From NCBI GenBank assembly GCA_021156225.1, contig JAJNBN010000192.1:1-6790 (forward strand): a stretch of DNA of 6,790 nucleotides, written 5' to 3'. Every line of letters starts with the position of its first letter. Position 1 is the stretch's first letter. The translations under genes and the position numbers were made by a program. Shown here in pieces: positions 5,437-6,790 of this stretch. The notes under the pieces are model-generated. The model did no database searches, was not told the DNA's origin, and worked only from the letters and a program-made list of their open reading frames with translations. Origin of the DNA: Verrucomicrobiota bacterium (GTDB lineage Bacteria; Verrucomicrobiota; Verrucomicrobiia; Limisphaerales; JAEYXS01).

Positions 5437-6468
5437 ATGACCAAGGTTTCCCTCCACAAAGCCAAGCTCTGGCTGGTCTTGCTGACGATGTTGTTCAGCA
5501 TGGGGAAACTCCGCGCCAACACCTTCTATGAACTGGAAAGCACCTACCAGGGCGATGGCTGGTTTCAGTATAAGTTGCGCCTGCCGGTAGATCCTTTTTG
5601 GGCTGAGGCTTACATCACTTCGCTAACCTTTTGGTTCTCCCTAGCAGCCGAACAAGTAGTGACACCTGCTTCATGGTCCGGCTCAACCGGTGGATACCTC
5701 GATCCGAATGATCCTCAGATCAGGCCGGTGGAGTATGTTTTCCGTTTCCGCAGCTCCTATCGTCATTTCAAGCTCGCTTCCCGCGGTTTTTCCACACACC
5801 TCTACCTCAGGCCTCAAGTATGGCACTTTTACAAAACGCCGGAGGGCCCGACAGTTTACGCCCAGGATTTCTTTGGCATCATCGACCACGAATGCCTGAT
5901 CCCCTGCCTTCCGTGGGAGGCAGATGGCTCCGCACCTCGCCACACAATGCGTTTAAGCCTGGTCCCTGATGTAAAGATCCTGCAATTGATCAGGGATTCA
6001 AGCGGTGTTTCGGGCCTGAAATATTATCTTCCTTATGATGCCTCTTTCCTAGTGGAAGGCAGCCAGAACCTTACAAACTGGCACGCCTTGGCGAGCGGTT
6101 CTGCTGTAGCAGGAACCAACCAGTTCAATTCTGTCAATTTGACCAGTGGCGGACCGTTCTATCGGATCCAGGTCGTCGGCGTCAATGGACACACTCTTTC
6201 CTCGGCGTCACCGGTCAATGCTGGGGGACTGAAAAGCAAACCAGTGAACGGCGTAAAAATACTAACCACCCCTGCCGGAAGGGTTCTCACTTTCTCCTCC
6301 ATAAAATCACAGAGTTATCAGATCGACTTCATCAATGCTCAAAGGGCAGTTCTCAAGTCATTCACCTATCAGGCACAATCAGAGGAGTCTACGTTCCCTG
6401 TCCCTCAGGAATTGCAGACGGGGCCTCTCTTTGTAGCGGTCCGCGCCTTATCCTCCGACTCTCAGTAA
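5437..6468 (+). CDS. Secreted all-beta protein of unknown function, Verrucomicrobia type
   Basis: This 343-residue protein starts at ATG 5437. Residues 1-27 are a signal peptide (basic 'HKAK', hydrophobic 'LWLVLLTMLF', cleavage near 'LRA'). I do not recognise the family of the N-terminal part (about 28-190), which is aromatic-rich and beta-like ('GWFQYKLRLPVDPFW', 'FRFRSSYRHFKLASR') with two cysteines, C153 and C157, in 'ECLIPC'. Residues 204-246 ('FLVEGSQNLTNWHALASG' ending 'GPFYRIQVV') match a pattern frequent in Verrucomicrobia extracellular proteins, where it forms a small beta module. Residues 272-336 look like a second beta-sandwich ('GRVLTFSS', 'SYQIDFINAQ', 'LQTGPLFVAVR') with the layout of a C-terminal secretion or sorting domain. 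Codon use is more mixed than in the redox genes. The gene is divergent from the epimerase gene and 105 nt before a second dehydrogenase gene. Confidence 0.75.
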   Translation: MTKVSLHKAKLWLVLLTMLFSMGKLRANTFYELESTYQGDGWFQYKLRLPVDPFWAEAYITSLTFWFSLAAEQVVTPASWSGSTGGYLDPNDPQIRPVEYVFRFRSSYRHFKLASRGFSTHLYLRPQVWHFYKTPEGPTVYAQDFFGIIDHECLIPCLPWEADGSAPRHTMRLSLVPDVKILQLIRDSSGVSGLKYYLPYDASFLVEGSQNLTNWHALASGSAVAGTNQFNSVNLTSGGPFYRIQVVGVNGHTLSSASPVNAGGLKSKPVNGVKILTTPAGRVLTFSSIKSQSYQIDFINAQRAVLKSFTYQAQSEESTFPVPQELQTGPLFVAVRALSSDSQ

Positions 6469-6528
6469 GTTTCCTTCACAGCTAGCGGTACAGGTTGATT
6501 CCAGATATGCCCATGTGCGTCTCCTCCG

Positions 6529-6556
6529 TTGAACCTTTCTGATTACCCGTCATGAT
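6529..6556 (+). promoter_or_regulatory. Weak candidate promoter before the second dehydrogenase gene
   Basis: TTGAAC (6529-6534), a 16-nt spacer and CATGAT (6551-6556) form a weak sigma70-like pair ending 17 nt before the ATG at 6574. GGCGGA at 6558-6563, 10 nt before the ATG, is a possible Shine-Dalgarno. The -35 hexamer and spacer length match those seen before the gene at 5437, though both could be chance. Confidence 0.25.
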
Positions 6557-6573
6557 GGGCGGACTTTCACTTT

Positions 6574-6790
6574 ATGAACGTCCGTCATCTCTTTGCCTCT
6601 TTGTTGTTCTTGGGCGGAACGCTCGCTGCGTTCGGCCAGGGCAAACAACTCACCGGTGTCTATGCACCGACCGCTTCCGAGCCCCTGCCACCCGCTGAAG
6701 CGCAGAAGAAATTCACTGTCCCGGAAGGCTTCGAGGTCCGCCTCTTCGCTTCCGAACCCATGGTGGTGAATCCCGTGGCGATGACGTGGG
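6574..6790 (+). CDS. Second PVC-type membrane-bound dehydrogenase, N-terminus (3' partial)
   Basis: ATG at 6574 opens a frame of 72 full codons running off the window end without a stop. The first 22 or so residues are a signal peptide ('LFASLLFLGGTLAAFGQ'). After a proline-rich spacer ('SEPLPPAEAQKK') comes the family's opening signature, 'FTVPEGFEVRLFASEPM' then 'VVNPVAMTW'. It is recognisably paralogous to the start of the propeller in the gene at 1-2390, where 'LFASEPM.VNP' recurs. Unlike that gene, it reaches the propeller within about 50 residues of the start, so there is no room for an N-terminal NPCBM domain. It is probably a secreted sugar-oxidising or redox protein. Whether it ends with HEAT repeats and a heme domain lies outside the window. 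Confidence 0.85.
   Translation, partial: MNVRHLFASLLFLGGTLAAFGQGKQLTGVYAPTASEPLPPAEAQKKFTVPEGFEVRLFASEPMVVNPVAMTW

Noticed and set aside
5299..5457. 53-residue N-terminal extension of the epimerase (start at 5457)
   Set aside because: The extension is low in protein-like features and overlaps the divergent gene's start. Family members begin at the 'MRFGIN' position.
6546..6559. Near-palindrome CCCGTCATGATGGG upstream of the second dehydrogenase
   Set aside because: The match needs two G-T pairs and leaves no loop for a hairpin. It is too short and imperfect to call an operator.

Overview
The window looks like a chromosomal stretch from a Verrucomicrobiota bacterium, probably of the Pedosphaera/Limisphaerales type, although a related PVC-phylum organism is possible. 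The basis is protein family content: PVC-type membrane-bound dehydrogenase propeller domains, a PVC heme-binding CxxCH domain with HEAT-like repeats, an NPCBM carbohydrate-binding module, and a secreted protein carrying the 'FLVEGSQNLTNW...FYRI' pattern common in Verrucomicrobia surface proteins. The DNA is fairly GC-rich, with strongly C-ending codons in the redox genes.

Layout. (1) 1-2390 (+): the 3' part of a large secreted protein (end of an NPCBM domain, PVC dehydrogenase beta-propeller, HEAT-like tail) that starts before the window. (2) 2391-2512: two dispersed-repeat-like elements, a 10-bp-period tandem tract and a GC-rich imperfect palindrome. (3) 2513-3142 (+): a small lipoprotein of unknown function whose best start codon and Shine-Dalgarno both lie inside the palindromic repeat. 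(4) 3170-4279 (+): a secreted HEAT-repeat/cytochrome c protein with one CxxCH site. (5) 4280-4446: convergent intergenic region with a hairpin after the cytochrome gene and an intrinsic terminator for the opposing gene. (6) 4447-5298 (-): a cytoplasmic sugar 3-epimerase of the D-tagatose/D-psicose (allulose) 3-epimerase family with an intact active site. (7) 5299-5436: divergent intergenic region. (8) 5437-6468 (+): a secreted, probably all-beta protein of unknown function. (9) 6574-6790 (+): the 5' end of a second PVC-type dehydrogenase, cut by the window end.

How the genes may work together (inference). The propeller protein and the HEAT-cytochrome c protein look like two halves of what is usually one PVC polypeptide (propeller, HEAT, then C-terminal cytochrome c). 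They probably cooperate outside the cytoplasmic membrane, oxidising a carbohydrate-like substrate and passing electrons to heme. The epimerase would act in the cytoplasm on keto-sugars. No substrate can be read from the sequence. The most notable structure is the apparent split of the dehydrogenase-cytochrome pair around a repeat-flanked lipoprotein gene. I saw no tRNA, rRNA, CRISPR array, transposase or attachment site.
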